Positions 1 to 6,047 of a stretch of DNA of 8,205 bases are shown here, in pieces. A model generated the notes under the pieces. The model was given only the letters and a program-made list of their open reading frames with translations, was not told where the DNA came from and made no database searches. Every line of letters begins with the position of its first letter. Position 1 is the first letter of the stretch. Position numbers and translations under genes: made by a program. This DNA is from Candidatus Zipacnadia bacterium (GTDB taxonomy: Bacteria > Armatimonadota > Zipacnadia > Zipacnadales > Zipacnadaceae), in the NCBI GenBank assembly GCA_029821255.1, contig JALGTS010000037.1, forward strand, positions 1 to 8,205, in the 5' to 3' direction.

Positions 1-624
1 GACCAGGCGGCTGACAGTGAGCAGTATATGCTGATCGTTATTGACTAATTCATGGCGGGTTTGTTCCGCAGTTGCGGGGGAGACAACAAACCGGTGCGGG
101 TCAACTCCGCCATAGATTACCCGGATATATTTTGGGGAAAGCCCGCGCCGGCTTAGTTGGTGAGCCGAGTAGTGGCTGATAGCCAGTCCTCCCGCCGCAC
201 CGCGGATGACCAGTTGCTGCATCAACCATTTGCCGATGTTCAGTCCAGTCTGCACCATCTCGCGCCCATAGCCCATCACCACATAGGGCACACCCATGCG
301 GCGTCGCACCAGCCTTGCTGCATACCCTTCAGGCCACCAGTTACCAGCTATTATCACCTGGATTCTCTCTGCGGCGGATTGCTCACGCATATACTGTGTG
401 GCAGCACTGGCCAAGTTCTGCGCGGCACGGAATCTTCGTGCAGCCGGAATCCGCACGATCTTTATTGGGCTGGCCGCATCAAAGGCGGAGGCGGCAGGCT
501 GCTCGGGAGCAATTACCACAACATTTTCGCCGCGTTGGCGTAGAGCTACGGCAAGCCCATGCATATAGCGTTGGATACCGCCCGTGGCGGGGGGAAAGTC
601 GTTGGCTAAAATAAGTACAGACAT
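1..624 (-). CDS. Glycosyltransferase family 4 (GT-B fold), N-terminal part, truncated by the window edge
   Basis: The minus frame is open from an ATG at 624 to base 1, giving 208 codons with no stop, so the 3' end lies outside the window. Near the N-terminus (residues 9-20) is the DFPPATGGIQRY stretch, the glycine-rich donor/acceptor loop seen at the start of many GT4 enzymes. Around residues 171-179 the YGGVDPHRF segment matches the GVD-x-x-x-F element at the junction of the two Rossmann-like domains, and LLTVSRLV at the truncated end is the usual first strand of the C-terminal sugar-nucleotide domain. Enzymes of this type transfer a sugar from a nucleotide or lipid-linked donor to a lipid or glycan acceptor at the cytoplasmic membrane face; the substrate cannot be read here. 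About half of a typical 370-400 residue protein is present. The start lies 2 nt after the upstream stop, with an AGGCGG element 6 nt before it, so the two genes are probably translated from one message. Confidence 0.88.
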   Translation of the reverse strand, partial: MSVLILANDFPPATGGIQRYMHGLAVALRQRGENVVVIAPEQPAASAFDAASPIKIVRIPAARRFRAAQNLASAATQYMREQSAAERIQVIIAGNWWPEGYAARLVRRRMGVPYVVMGYGREMVQTGLNIGKWLMQQLVIRGAAGGLAISHYSAHQLSRRGLSPKYIRVIYGGVDPHRFVVSPATAEQTRHELVNNDQHILLTVSRLV

Positions 625-626
625 AG

Positions 627-1307
627 TCAGCCGCCTGCCCTGTAATTTGCCCGCGCCTGTCGCGCTAAGTGCCGAGCACAACGCAGTGGCTCCGGCCACC
701 GATAATTCACTGTCAGTTGCATTATTACCTCTATGCAGCTTGGTATGTCAGTGGCATAACCGGGACTGACCAGCAACGGGCGTGTGTCGGGCTGAGTGCA
801 TAGTGCTACCCCTACCGCCTTGCCCTCGTGGATTATCGGTGACCAATCTCCTGAGCTGGCGCCGGGAGGTTGGTATTGGCCGACGAGCAGACGGTCGGCA
901 CAGCCTATGCTGGGTACCCCATAGCTTAGCCCCAGTTGGGTGGCTATCCCACAGCGCCGGGGATGGGCGATGCCATGTCCCTGGCACAGAAATAGGTCAA
1001 TGTCTTTGTCAATGGCGGCTAAGGCCGACTCAAGGGCCGGCCCCACTGAGTATATTAGCAGTCCTGGCTGGTAGATCCGGGGACAGTTCGCTCCTGCGGC
1101 TGACCGTGTCAGGATGTTGCCTTGCACATCTATAACGCAGGCCCCTACCCAGCACATATTGCCCCTGCTGCTAAAAGCGTAAGCAACGGCGGCTGCCTGC
1201 TGCCAGGCAGGTAGTGGCTTTAGCTTGGCCTTTTCGGTCAATTGTGCCTGCTGCTGTTGGGCTGTTTGGATGCTGACTTGCCAATATTGAGGGTTTATGG
1301 GCAGCAT
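627..1307 (-). CDS. Endonuclease V-fold protein, predicted catalytically inactive
   Basis: This 226-residue protein is close in length to E. coli endonuclease V (Nfi, about 223), which cleaves DNA near deoxyinosine. Family blocks are clear: YQPGLL at 79-84 (for PYIPG-x-L), GHGIAHPRR at 110-118 (for DGHGISHPRR), VPSIGCA at 131-137 (for VPTIGVAK), LLVSPGY at 178-184 and the YRWPEPLR tail at 202-209. The active-site positions are substituted: Tyr43 for D35, Val88 for E89, Gln109 for D110, Asp138 for K139 and Tyr184 for H214. Only the histidine of HPRR (His115, for H116) remains. I checked these codons in the DNA and the frame has no interruption. Metal-dependent cleavage is therefore unlikely. 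Retention of the wedge Tyr79 leaves nucleic-acid binding possible, but that is inference. Automatic annotation would probably name it deoxyribonuclease V. It is the first gene of a minus-strand pair with the glycosyltransferase. No strong ribosome binding site precedes its ATG. Confidence 0.85.
   Translation of the reverse strand: MLPINPQYWQVSIQTAQQQQAQLTEKAKLKPLPAWQQAAAVAYAFSSRGNMCWVGACVIDVQGNILTRSAAGANCPRIYQPGLLIYSVGPALESALAAIDKDIDLFLCQGHGIAHPRRCGIATQLGLSYGVPSIGCADRLLVGQYQPPGASSGDWSPIIHEGKAVGVALCTQPDTRPLLVSPGYATDIPSCIEVIMQLTVNYRWPEPLRCARHLARQARANYRAGG
631..636 (-). promoter_or_regulatory. Ribosome binding site for the GT4 gene
   Basis: On the minus strand the sequence reads AGGCGG, one mismatch from AGGAGG, and ends 6 nt before the ATG at 624. 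It lies inside the last codons of the endonuclease V-like gene, which supports this ATG and suggests coupled translation. Confidence 0.55.
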
Positions 1308-1432
1308 ATATCCAAAGACAGACCGATGGACCGAGTATTGAAGGTAAATGCTGACTGGTCAGCGAAACACTGATGAGTGAACAATTCCATCAAGTTCGGC
1401 TGATTTCCTGCCGGGCATCTGAAGGCCAAAAA
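1308..1432. promoter_or_regulatory. Divergent intergenic control region with an inverted repeat
   Basis: This is the only divergent gap in the window, between the endonuclease V-like gene (leftward) and the hydroxyacid dehydrogenase gene (rightward), so promoters for both transcripts should lie here. At 1350-1363 there is a perfect inverted repeat, GCTGAC-TG-GTCAGC, with 6-bp arms and a 2-nt spacer. It could be an operator half-site pair, but so short a repeat can also occur by chance. I found no convincing -35/-10 pair on either strand. Confidence 0.4.
1421..1425 (+). promoter_or_regulatory. Ribosome binding site that decides the dehydrogenase start
   Basis: GAAGG lies 7 nt before the ATG at 1433. 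The in-frame upstream ATG at 1373 has no purine-rich element at a usable distance, and the residues it would add have no counterpart in the family. The start at 1433 is therefore preferred. Confidence 0.6.
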
Positions 1433-2452
1433 ATGAAAAAGCACAAGGTACTATATCTGCCAACGGAAGCCATTACCAGACGAGTGTTCTCTCCTGAAGA
1501 CTTCGCCCAATTAACAGAAGAGTTCCATGTGACCGTAAATCCCACCGGTACCTCTATGACCACCGAGGCGCTTGCCAAGGTCATCGGCGAATACGACGCC
1601 CTGATCACAAGTTGGGAGGCTAGCCCTGAGCTGACTGCTGATGTAATGGAGAATGCTGCCAAACTGCAGATTATCGCTCACGCCGCCGGCAGTGTTAAGC
1701 ATTTTGTGTCTCAGGAGATTATTGAGAAATACCTCAAACCGCGCGGAATCGTTGTCTTTAGCGGTGCCAACGCCATAGCCTACAATGTAGCAGAAAGCAC
1801 CATCGGGATGATGATTATGACGGCCCGCAATTGGCTCAATCAGGCCCGGTACATCCGTGAGACGGGCGGTTGGCGCAGTCCCGAGTTGTGTTTGGAAGAG
1901 CAGTATCTGATGGGAGCAACTGTGGGGGTCATCAGTGCCAGCATGGTTGGACGGCAGGTGTTGCGATTGTTGCAGCCGTGGGATTGCCAGATTCTGCTGT
2001 ACGATCCCTACGTTAGCGCGCAGGAAGCCGAGGCATTGGGCGCGGAAAAGGCCGAGCTTGATGAGCTGTTCCGACGTTCAGACATAGTTACAATCCACGC
2101 CCCGTCAATTCCCGAAACCTATAAGATGATTGGTGCTCAGCAGCTCCGGTTGTTGCGTGACGGCGCCACCCTGGTTAATACCTCGCGGGGCAGTGTGATA
2201 GATGAGCAGGCCCTGGTGGAACAGGCGCCTCGGCTGAGAATATGTCTGGATGTTACCGATCCTGAGCCGCCCCTGCCGGATAGCCCGCTACGCCAATCCG
2301 AGAACATTGTTCTACTACCGCATGTCGCTGGTGCGGGCGCCTACGGATACCGCAAGATTGGAGAAGCGACACTCCAGGCGCTGCGCGACCACTTTGCTGG
2401 TCGTCGTGTCCGAGGGGCAGTAGATTACGAGCGATTTTCAATATTGGCTTAG
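1433..2452 (+). CDS. D-isomer-specific 2-hydroxyacid dehydrogenase (phosphoglycerate dehydrogenase-like) with an atypical Rossmann glycine motif
   Basis: With the start at 1433 the protein has 339 residues and opens with MKKHKVLYLP, the usual first strand of the substrate domain. Enzymes of this family interconvert a 2-hydroxyacid and a 2-oxoacid with NAD(H) in the cytoplasm; the substrate here is unknown. The catalytic set is present: Arg252 in NTSRG, Glu278 in DVTDPEP and His297 in LLPHVAG. Asp191 after the second Rossmann strand (ILLYD) suggests NAD rather than NADP. The dinucleotide loop, normally G-x-G-x-x-G, reads S168-A-S170-M-V-G173 within GVISASMVG, so the first two glycines are serines. 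There is no C-terminal ACT domain as in long SerA proteins, and the length suits the short forms. It is the first gene of the rightward block, with 30 nt before the next start. An alternative ATG at 1373 would add 20 residues. Confidence 0.9.
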   Translation: MKKHKVLYLPTEAITRRVFSPEDFAQLTEEFHVTVNPTGTSMTTEALAKVIGEYDALITSWEASPELTADVMENAAKLQIIAHAAGSVKHFVSQEIIEKYLKPRGIVVFSGANAIAYNVAESTIGMMIMTARNWLNQARYIRETGGWRSPELCLEEQYLMGATVGVISASMVGRQVLRLLQPWDCQILLYDPYVSAQEAEALGAEKAELDELFRRSDIVTIHAPSIPETYKMIGAQQLRLLRDGATLVNTSRGSVIDEQALVEQAPRLRICLDVTDPEPPLPDSPLRQSENIVLLPHVAGAGAYGYRKIGEATLQALRDHFAGRRVRGAVDYERFSILA

Positions 2453-2464
2453 CTCGGCGGATAT

Positions 2465-2471
2465 GGGGAGG
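2465..2471 (+). promoter_or_regulatory. Ribosome binding site for the TTG-started GT2 gene
   Basis: GGGGAGG is the only strong Shine-Dalgarno-like element in the 30-nt gap after the dehydrogenase gene. It ends 11 nt before the TTG at 2483, slightly farther than ideal. No ATG or GTG is available in frame before the conserved first strand of the protein. Confidence 0.5.
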
Positions 2472-2482
2472 CCCATCGGCAA

Positions 2483-3271
2483 TTGAACAGCGGAGGACAA
2501 CAACCTGAAATATCGGTAATTATCCCCGCCTATAATGAAGCTGCAGGTATTCAGGCGGCGCTGGAACAAGTGGCGACTTATTTCCAATCGCGGGCGATAA
2601 CTGGGGAGATAATTGTTGTTGATGATGGTAGTACTGACGGTACTGCACAGCTTGCGGGGCAGGCTTCCGTGCCGGTAGCTGTGCATATCCTGGTCAACGA
2701 ACGCAATCGCGGTAAAGGCTACTCGGTGCGCCGGGGCATTCTCTACGCCCACGGGCAATATGTTGGCTTTGCTGATGCTGATATGGCTACGCCGATTGAT
2801 CAGCTTGACAAGGTCAGGCAAGCCTTCGCCGCAGGTGCTGATGTGGTGGTCGGTTCACGGGCTTTGCCTGGGTCGCAAATTGCTAAGCACCAGCCGTGGT
2901 GGCGGGAACAGGCGGGAAAGCTGTTTGGCAGCTTCGTGCGTACGGTGTTGCTTCCTGGTATCACCGACTCGCAATGTGGCTTCAAATTCTTCGCCCGTCC
3001 CGCCGCTGAGGCCATTTTTCGGCAACAGCAGCTCACTGGCTGGGCCTTTGATGTGGAGTTGCTTTATCTGGCAGAGCGTCTGGGTTATAGCATTGCCCAG
3101 GTTCCGGTACGGTGGATAGATGAACCTCACAGCCGCGTCTGCATGTTGCGCGATGGTCCCCAGATGCTCATAGATGTGTTGCGGATTCGCTGGATACATC
3201 GCAAGCTTCAGCCGGTAAGAAAGCTGCCGACGAACGGAGACGCTGGCAAGGGGAGTGAAGCAGGTGGATAA
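2483..3271 (+). CDS. Glycosyltransferase family 2, polyprenyl/dolichyl-phosphate sugar transferase type (ALG5/DPM1-like)
   Basis: The 262-residue protein shows the GT-A fold of family 2: SVIIPAYNE at 11-19, VVDDGSTDGT at 45-54, the NRGKGYSVRRG segment at 75-85 and the metal-binding FADADMATPI at 96-105, whose D-x-D is Asp98-Ala-Asp100. The NRGKGYSVRRG and DAD-x-ATP elements are typical of ALG5-like dolichyl-phosphate glucosyltransferases. Further conserved pieces are GSRALPGS (124-131), TDSQCGFKFF (161-170) and GWAFDVELL (186-194). The family moves a sugar from a nucleotide donor to a polyprenyl phosphate at the cytoplasmic membrane face, making a lipid-linked donor for surface glycans. The donor sugar is not determinable here. 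I see no transmembrane segment, so membrane association would be peripheral. The start is TTG and the last 8 nt overlap ligA. A role with the nearby GT4 gene is possible but unproven, since they lie on opposite strands. Confidence 0.9.
   Translation: MNSGGQQPEISVIIPAYNEAAGIQAALEQVATYFQSRAITGEIIVVDDGSTDGTAQLAGQASVPVAVHILVNERNRGKGYSVRRGILYAHGQYVGFADADMATPIDQLDKVRQAFAAGADVVVGSRALPGSQIAKHQPWWREQAGKLFGSFVRTVLLPGITDSQCGFKFFARPAAEAIFRQQQLTGWAFDVELLYLAERLGYSIAQVPVRWIDEPHSRVCMLRDGPQMLIDVLRIRWIHRKLQPVRKLPTNGDAGKGSEAGG
3248..3255 (+). promoter_or_regulatory. Ribosome binding site that decides the ligA start
   Basis: AAGGGGAG ends 8 nt before the GTG at 3264, a normal spacing. The other in-frame GTG, at 3255, overlaps the last base of this element and could not use it. 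This favours 3264 and an 8-nt overlap with the preceding gene. Confidence 0.6.
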
Positions 3272-5270
3272 GGAACAAGCTCGTCAACGGATAGCAGAGC
3301 TTCGCGAAGAGATACACTACCATAACTACCGATACTATGTCCTTGACCAGCCGGTTATCTCTGACGCGGAATACGATCGGATGTTCCGGCAGTTGGAGGA
3401 GCTGGAGGCTCGATTCCCCGACCTAATAACTCCCGATTCCCCGACTCAGCGGGTAGGTGCCCCGCCCCGTGAAGAGCTGGGCACCGTAGTGCATCGGGTT
3501 CCGCTGCTCAGTTTGCAGAGCATTTACAGCGAAGAGGAGATGCGCCATTTCGTGGAGACAGCCATCGCCGAGGCGGGGGAGGAAGTAACGTTTGTTGCCG
3601 AGCCCAAATATGATGGTTTGGCGGTGAACTTGACTTATGAGGGCGGCATTCTGACAGTGGCCGCCACCCGGGGGGACGGCTTTACCGGCGAGGATATCAC
3701 TGACAATGTCCGTACCATCAAGACGGTGCCACTGAAGTTGCTGGCCGAGGATGGCGAGCCGCTGCCGGAAGTGGTAGAGATTCGGGGGGAGATATACATT
3801 CCAGTAGCCGCCTTTCGCGAGCTAAATCGGCGCCGTGAGGAGGCGGGCGAGCCGCTTTTTGCTAATCCCCGCAATGCCGCTGCTGGGTCGGTTCGCCAGC
3901 TCGATTCGGCCATTACGGCGGCACGACCACTCAATATCTATGTCTATGGCGTCGGGGCAGTGAGTGGATATGAGTTCAGCAGTGAATGGGAAGTGCTACA
4001 GACGCTCAGACGGTGGGGCTTTCGTGTTGACGAGTGTAACGTGCTGTGTCGGAGCAGTGCTGAATGTCTGGAGTTCTACCACAGTCTTGCCCAGCAGCGT
4101 GAGCAGCTTCCTTACGAGATAGACGGGGTGGTTTTTAAGGTGAACGAGCTGGCGGCCCAGCAAAAGCTGGGCACACGCACGCGCAGCCCGCGCTGGGCAG
4201 TCGCCTACAAGTTTCCGGCCCGCCAGGAGACCACACGTATCAGGGATATCATCGTCAGCGTGGGACGCATGGGGGCGCTAACTCCGGTGGCGCTGCTAGA
4301 GCCGGTGCAGATCGGTGGCGCAATGGTACAGCGAGCCAGTCTCCACAATCAAGACGAAATTGACCGTAAAGACATCAGAATCGGTGATACGGTAATCATT
4401 GAGCGAGCCGGGGATGTCATCCCACATGTCGTTAAGGTCGTCACCGAACGGCGCACCGGAGCCGAGCGGAAGTTCCGGCTGCCGGACACCTGTCCCGTAT
4501 GCGGCACCGAGGTGTTGCGGACCGAGGGTGATCCAATTGTTCACTGCCCGAACATTGACTGCCCAGCTCAGCTACGAGGGCGTATTGAGCATTTCGCCTC
4601 GCGGCGGGCTATGGACATTGAGGGATTGGGTGAGAAGCTGGTGGTCCAGCTTGTTGCCTCCAACCTGGTCCGGCACCTGCCGGATATCTACGACCTGACT
4701 GTACCTCAGCTTACCTGCTTGGAACGTATGGGAGAGAAATCGGCGCAGAATCTGCTGAAGGCGCTGGAGGCGAGCAAGCAAACGACGCTGGCCAGGTTCT
4801 TGTATGCTTTGAGTATCGTGCATGTCGGGGAATATGTGGCTCGGCTACTTGCCGAGCATTTTGGCGCTTTGTCGGCCGTTGAGCAAGCCAGTTATGATGA
4901 GTTAGTGGCTATCGCCGGTATCGGGCCGGAGATCGCCAACAGCATTTTACACTTCTTCAGCCAAGAGCGTAATCGCCAGATCGTTCGTGAACTGCTGGAT
5001 AAGGGCATTCAGATTAGACAGGAAGAAGCGGCCGCCGCAACACTGGCCGGCAAAACATTTGTCTTTACAGGCGTACTAAGCAGTTTTACACGAGAGGAAG
5101 CCACCGCACAGGTTGAACGACGCGGAGGGCGCGTAACCTCGTCAGTCAGTAGTCGCACCGACTATGTGGTTGTTGGGGAAAACCCTGGCTCCAAGTATCA
5201 ACGCGCTCAGGAGCTGGGAGTTACCGTTATTGGGGAAGAAGAATTCCGCGAGTTGATAGAGAGCAGTTAG
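3264..5270 (+). CDS. ligA: NAD+-dependent DNA ligase LigA
   Basis: LigA seals nicks in duplex DNA during replication and repair, using NAD+ to adenylate an active-site lysine. From the GTG at 3264 the protein has 668 residues, the usual length, and all domains are present in order. The Ia region has HYHNYRYYVLD near residues 18-28. The nucleotidyltransferase motif KYDG carries the adenylated Lys115, with EIRGE near 173 and DGVVFK near 287. RWAVAYKF precedes the OB fold. A zinc finger uses Cys410, Cys413, Cys428 and Cys433. Helix-hairpin-helix repeats follow, including GIGPEIANS near 552, and a C-terminal BRCT domain runs from about 593. In the helix-hairpin-helix region the usual ALGIRxVGE reads ALSIVHVGE (Ser517, Val519). 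The gene is probably co-transcribed with the GT2 gene, whose end it overlaps. An alternative GTG at 3255 would add three residues. Confidence 0.97.
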   Translation: MDKEQARQRIAELREEIHYHNYRYYVLDQPVISDAEYDRMFRQLEELEARFPDLITPDSPTQRVGAPPREELGTVVHRVPLLSLQSIYSEEEMRHFVETAIAEAGEEVTFVAEPKYDGLAVNLTYEGGILTVAATRGDGFTGEDITDNVRTIKTVPLKLLAEDGEPLPEVVEIRGEIYIPVAAFRELNRRREEAGEPLFANPRNAAAGSVRQLDSAITAARPLNIYVYGVGAVSGYEFSSEWEVLQTLRRWGFRVDECNVLCRSSAECLEFYHSLAQQREQLPYEIDGVVFKVNELAAQQKLGTRTRSPRWAVAYKFPARQETTRIRDIIVSVGRMGALTPVALLEPVQIGGAMVQRASLHNQDEIDRKDIRIGDTVIIERAGDVIPHVVKVVTERRTGAERKFRLPDTCPVCGTEVLRTEGDPIVHCPNIDCPAQLRGRIEHFASRRAMDIEGLGEKLVVQLVASNLVRHLPDIYDLTVPQLTCLERMGEKSAQNLLKALEASKQTTLARFLYALSIVHVGEYVARLLAEHFGALSAVEQASYDELVAIAGIGPEIANSILHFFSQERNRQIVRELLDKGIQIRQEEAAAATLAGKTFVFTGVLSSFTREEATAQVERRGGRVTSSVSSRTDYVVVGENPGSKYQRAQELGVTVIGEEEFRELIESS

Positions 5271-5271
5271 C

Positions 5272-6015
5272 TTAGCCCAGGCGGTAGCCAAAGCCGCGAA
5301 CCGTCTGAATCCGCTGCGGGTTTCGGGGGTCGTCTTCTACCTTCGCCCGCAGGTTAGCCATATGCACCTCTACAAGGTGAGTATCCTCGGTTTCGTCGCC
5401 CCAGGCTGCCTGCAATAGCATCTTGTGACTGACAACCTTGCCCTGATTTTCCAGCAGTGTCTGCAAGATGAGAAATTCGGTGCGGGTCAGCGTAACTTCT
5501 TTGCCGCCAACCCAGACGCGGCGAGCAGGAATATCCATCTCAATGTCCATTGCTGAGAGCACTTCAGCTGGTGGTGCCGGAGGAGGGGACGGCTGTTCTT
5601 CTTCCCTATTAGCGAGTACCTCTGATAAGCCGGCATCCACCATAGCTCCCTGTGCCCGCCGCAGCACTACCCGGACACGGGCGAGAAGCTCATTCAGCCC
5701 AAAAGGCTTGGCTAAGTAGTCGTCAGCGCCCAGTTCCAGGCCCACCACGCGCTCGGCCTCTTCGGTCCGCCCGCTAATTATGATGATAGGCAGGGCTGTA
5801 CGCTGGCGCAGGTACCGCAGTACATCAATCCCGTCGACGTCGGGCAGGCTCAGGTCAAGTAGGATTAAGTCCAACTCCTCACTATCAACCAGCCTTACCC
5901 CCTCAAGGCCGTCGGTAGTAGAAAGAGTCGCAAAGCCGGCATTCTCCAGCTTGCGGGCAATAACATCAGCCAGCTCGGTGTCGTCTTCGATTATCAGGAT
6001 CTTGCGCTGTTCCAT
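5272..6015 (-). CDS. OmpR/PhoB-family two-component response regulator
   Basis: The 247-residue protein has an N-terminal receiver domain and a C-terminal winged-helix DNA-binding domain. The receiver is canonical: acidic pocket Asp11 and Asp12, phospho-acceptor Asp54 in LLDLSLPD, Ser81 in ISGR and Lys103 in AKPF, with GADDYLAKPF matching the family. The winged helix runs from about residue 154 to the end and contains LTRTEFLIL (176-184), VHMANLRAKV (217-226) and the terminal TVRGFGYRLG. Between the domains is an unusually long acidic and proline-rich linker (about 122-153, including EEEQPSPPPAPPAE). It should act as a phosphorylation-controlled transcription factor; its targets are unknown. 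It follows the sensor kinase gene by 32 nt and is probably its partner, transcribed second. The ribosome binding site is weak (GGGA). Its stop codon is one base from that of the converging ligA. Confidence 0.95.
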   Translation of the reverse strand: MEQRKILIIEDDTELADVIARKLENAGFATLSTTDGLEGVRLVDSEELDLILLDLSLPDVDGIDVLRYLRQRTALPIIIISGRTEEAERVVGLELGADDYLAKPFGLNELLARVRVVLRRAQGAMVDAGLSEVLANREEEQPSPPPAPPAEVLSAMDIEMDIPARRVWVGGKEVTLTRTEFLILQTLLENQGKVVSHKMLLQAAWGDETEDTHLVEVHMANLRAKVEDDPRNPQRIQTVRGFGYRLG

Positions 6016-6047
6016 AACTGTTGTCCCGGTTATTAGTTAATACCGCC

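Noticed and set aside
157..543. Open plus-strand frames opposite the GT4 gene
   Set aside because: The minus frame gives a coherent GT4 protein with family motifs across the same bases, while the plus translations are rich in His, Ser and Cys with no recognisable domain.
782..1135. Plus-strand frame of 117 codons opposite the endonuclease V-like gene
   Set aside because: It is antisense to a protein with clear family blocks and its translation is low in complexity of fold, rich in Cys, Arg and Trp.
627..1307. The endonuclease V-like gene as a decaying pseudogene
   Set aside because: There is no stop, frameshift or truncation, the length matches the family and the non-catalytic motifs are well preserved. 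An inactive but maintained protein fits better, though a single sequence cannot settle it.
1373..1432. Upstream ATG at 1373 as the dehydrogenase start
   Set aside because: It has no ribosome binding site, and the 20 added residues do not resemble the family N-terminus. The ATG at 1433 has GAAGG at a 7-nt spacing.
2463..2486. ATG-started seven-codon frame just before the GT2 gene, as a leader peptide
   Set aside because: It has no ribosome binding site of its own, contains the one used by the GT2 gene and has no regulatory hairpin or biased codon run.
2438..2821. Minus-strand frame of 127 codons over the dehydrogenase/GT2 junction
   Set aside because: It is antisense to the conserved GT2 motifs and spans an intergenic gap; the translation has no family resemblance.
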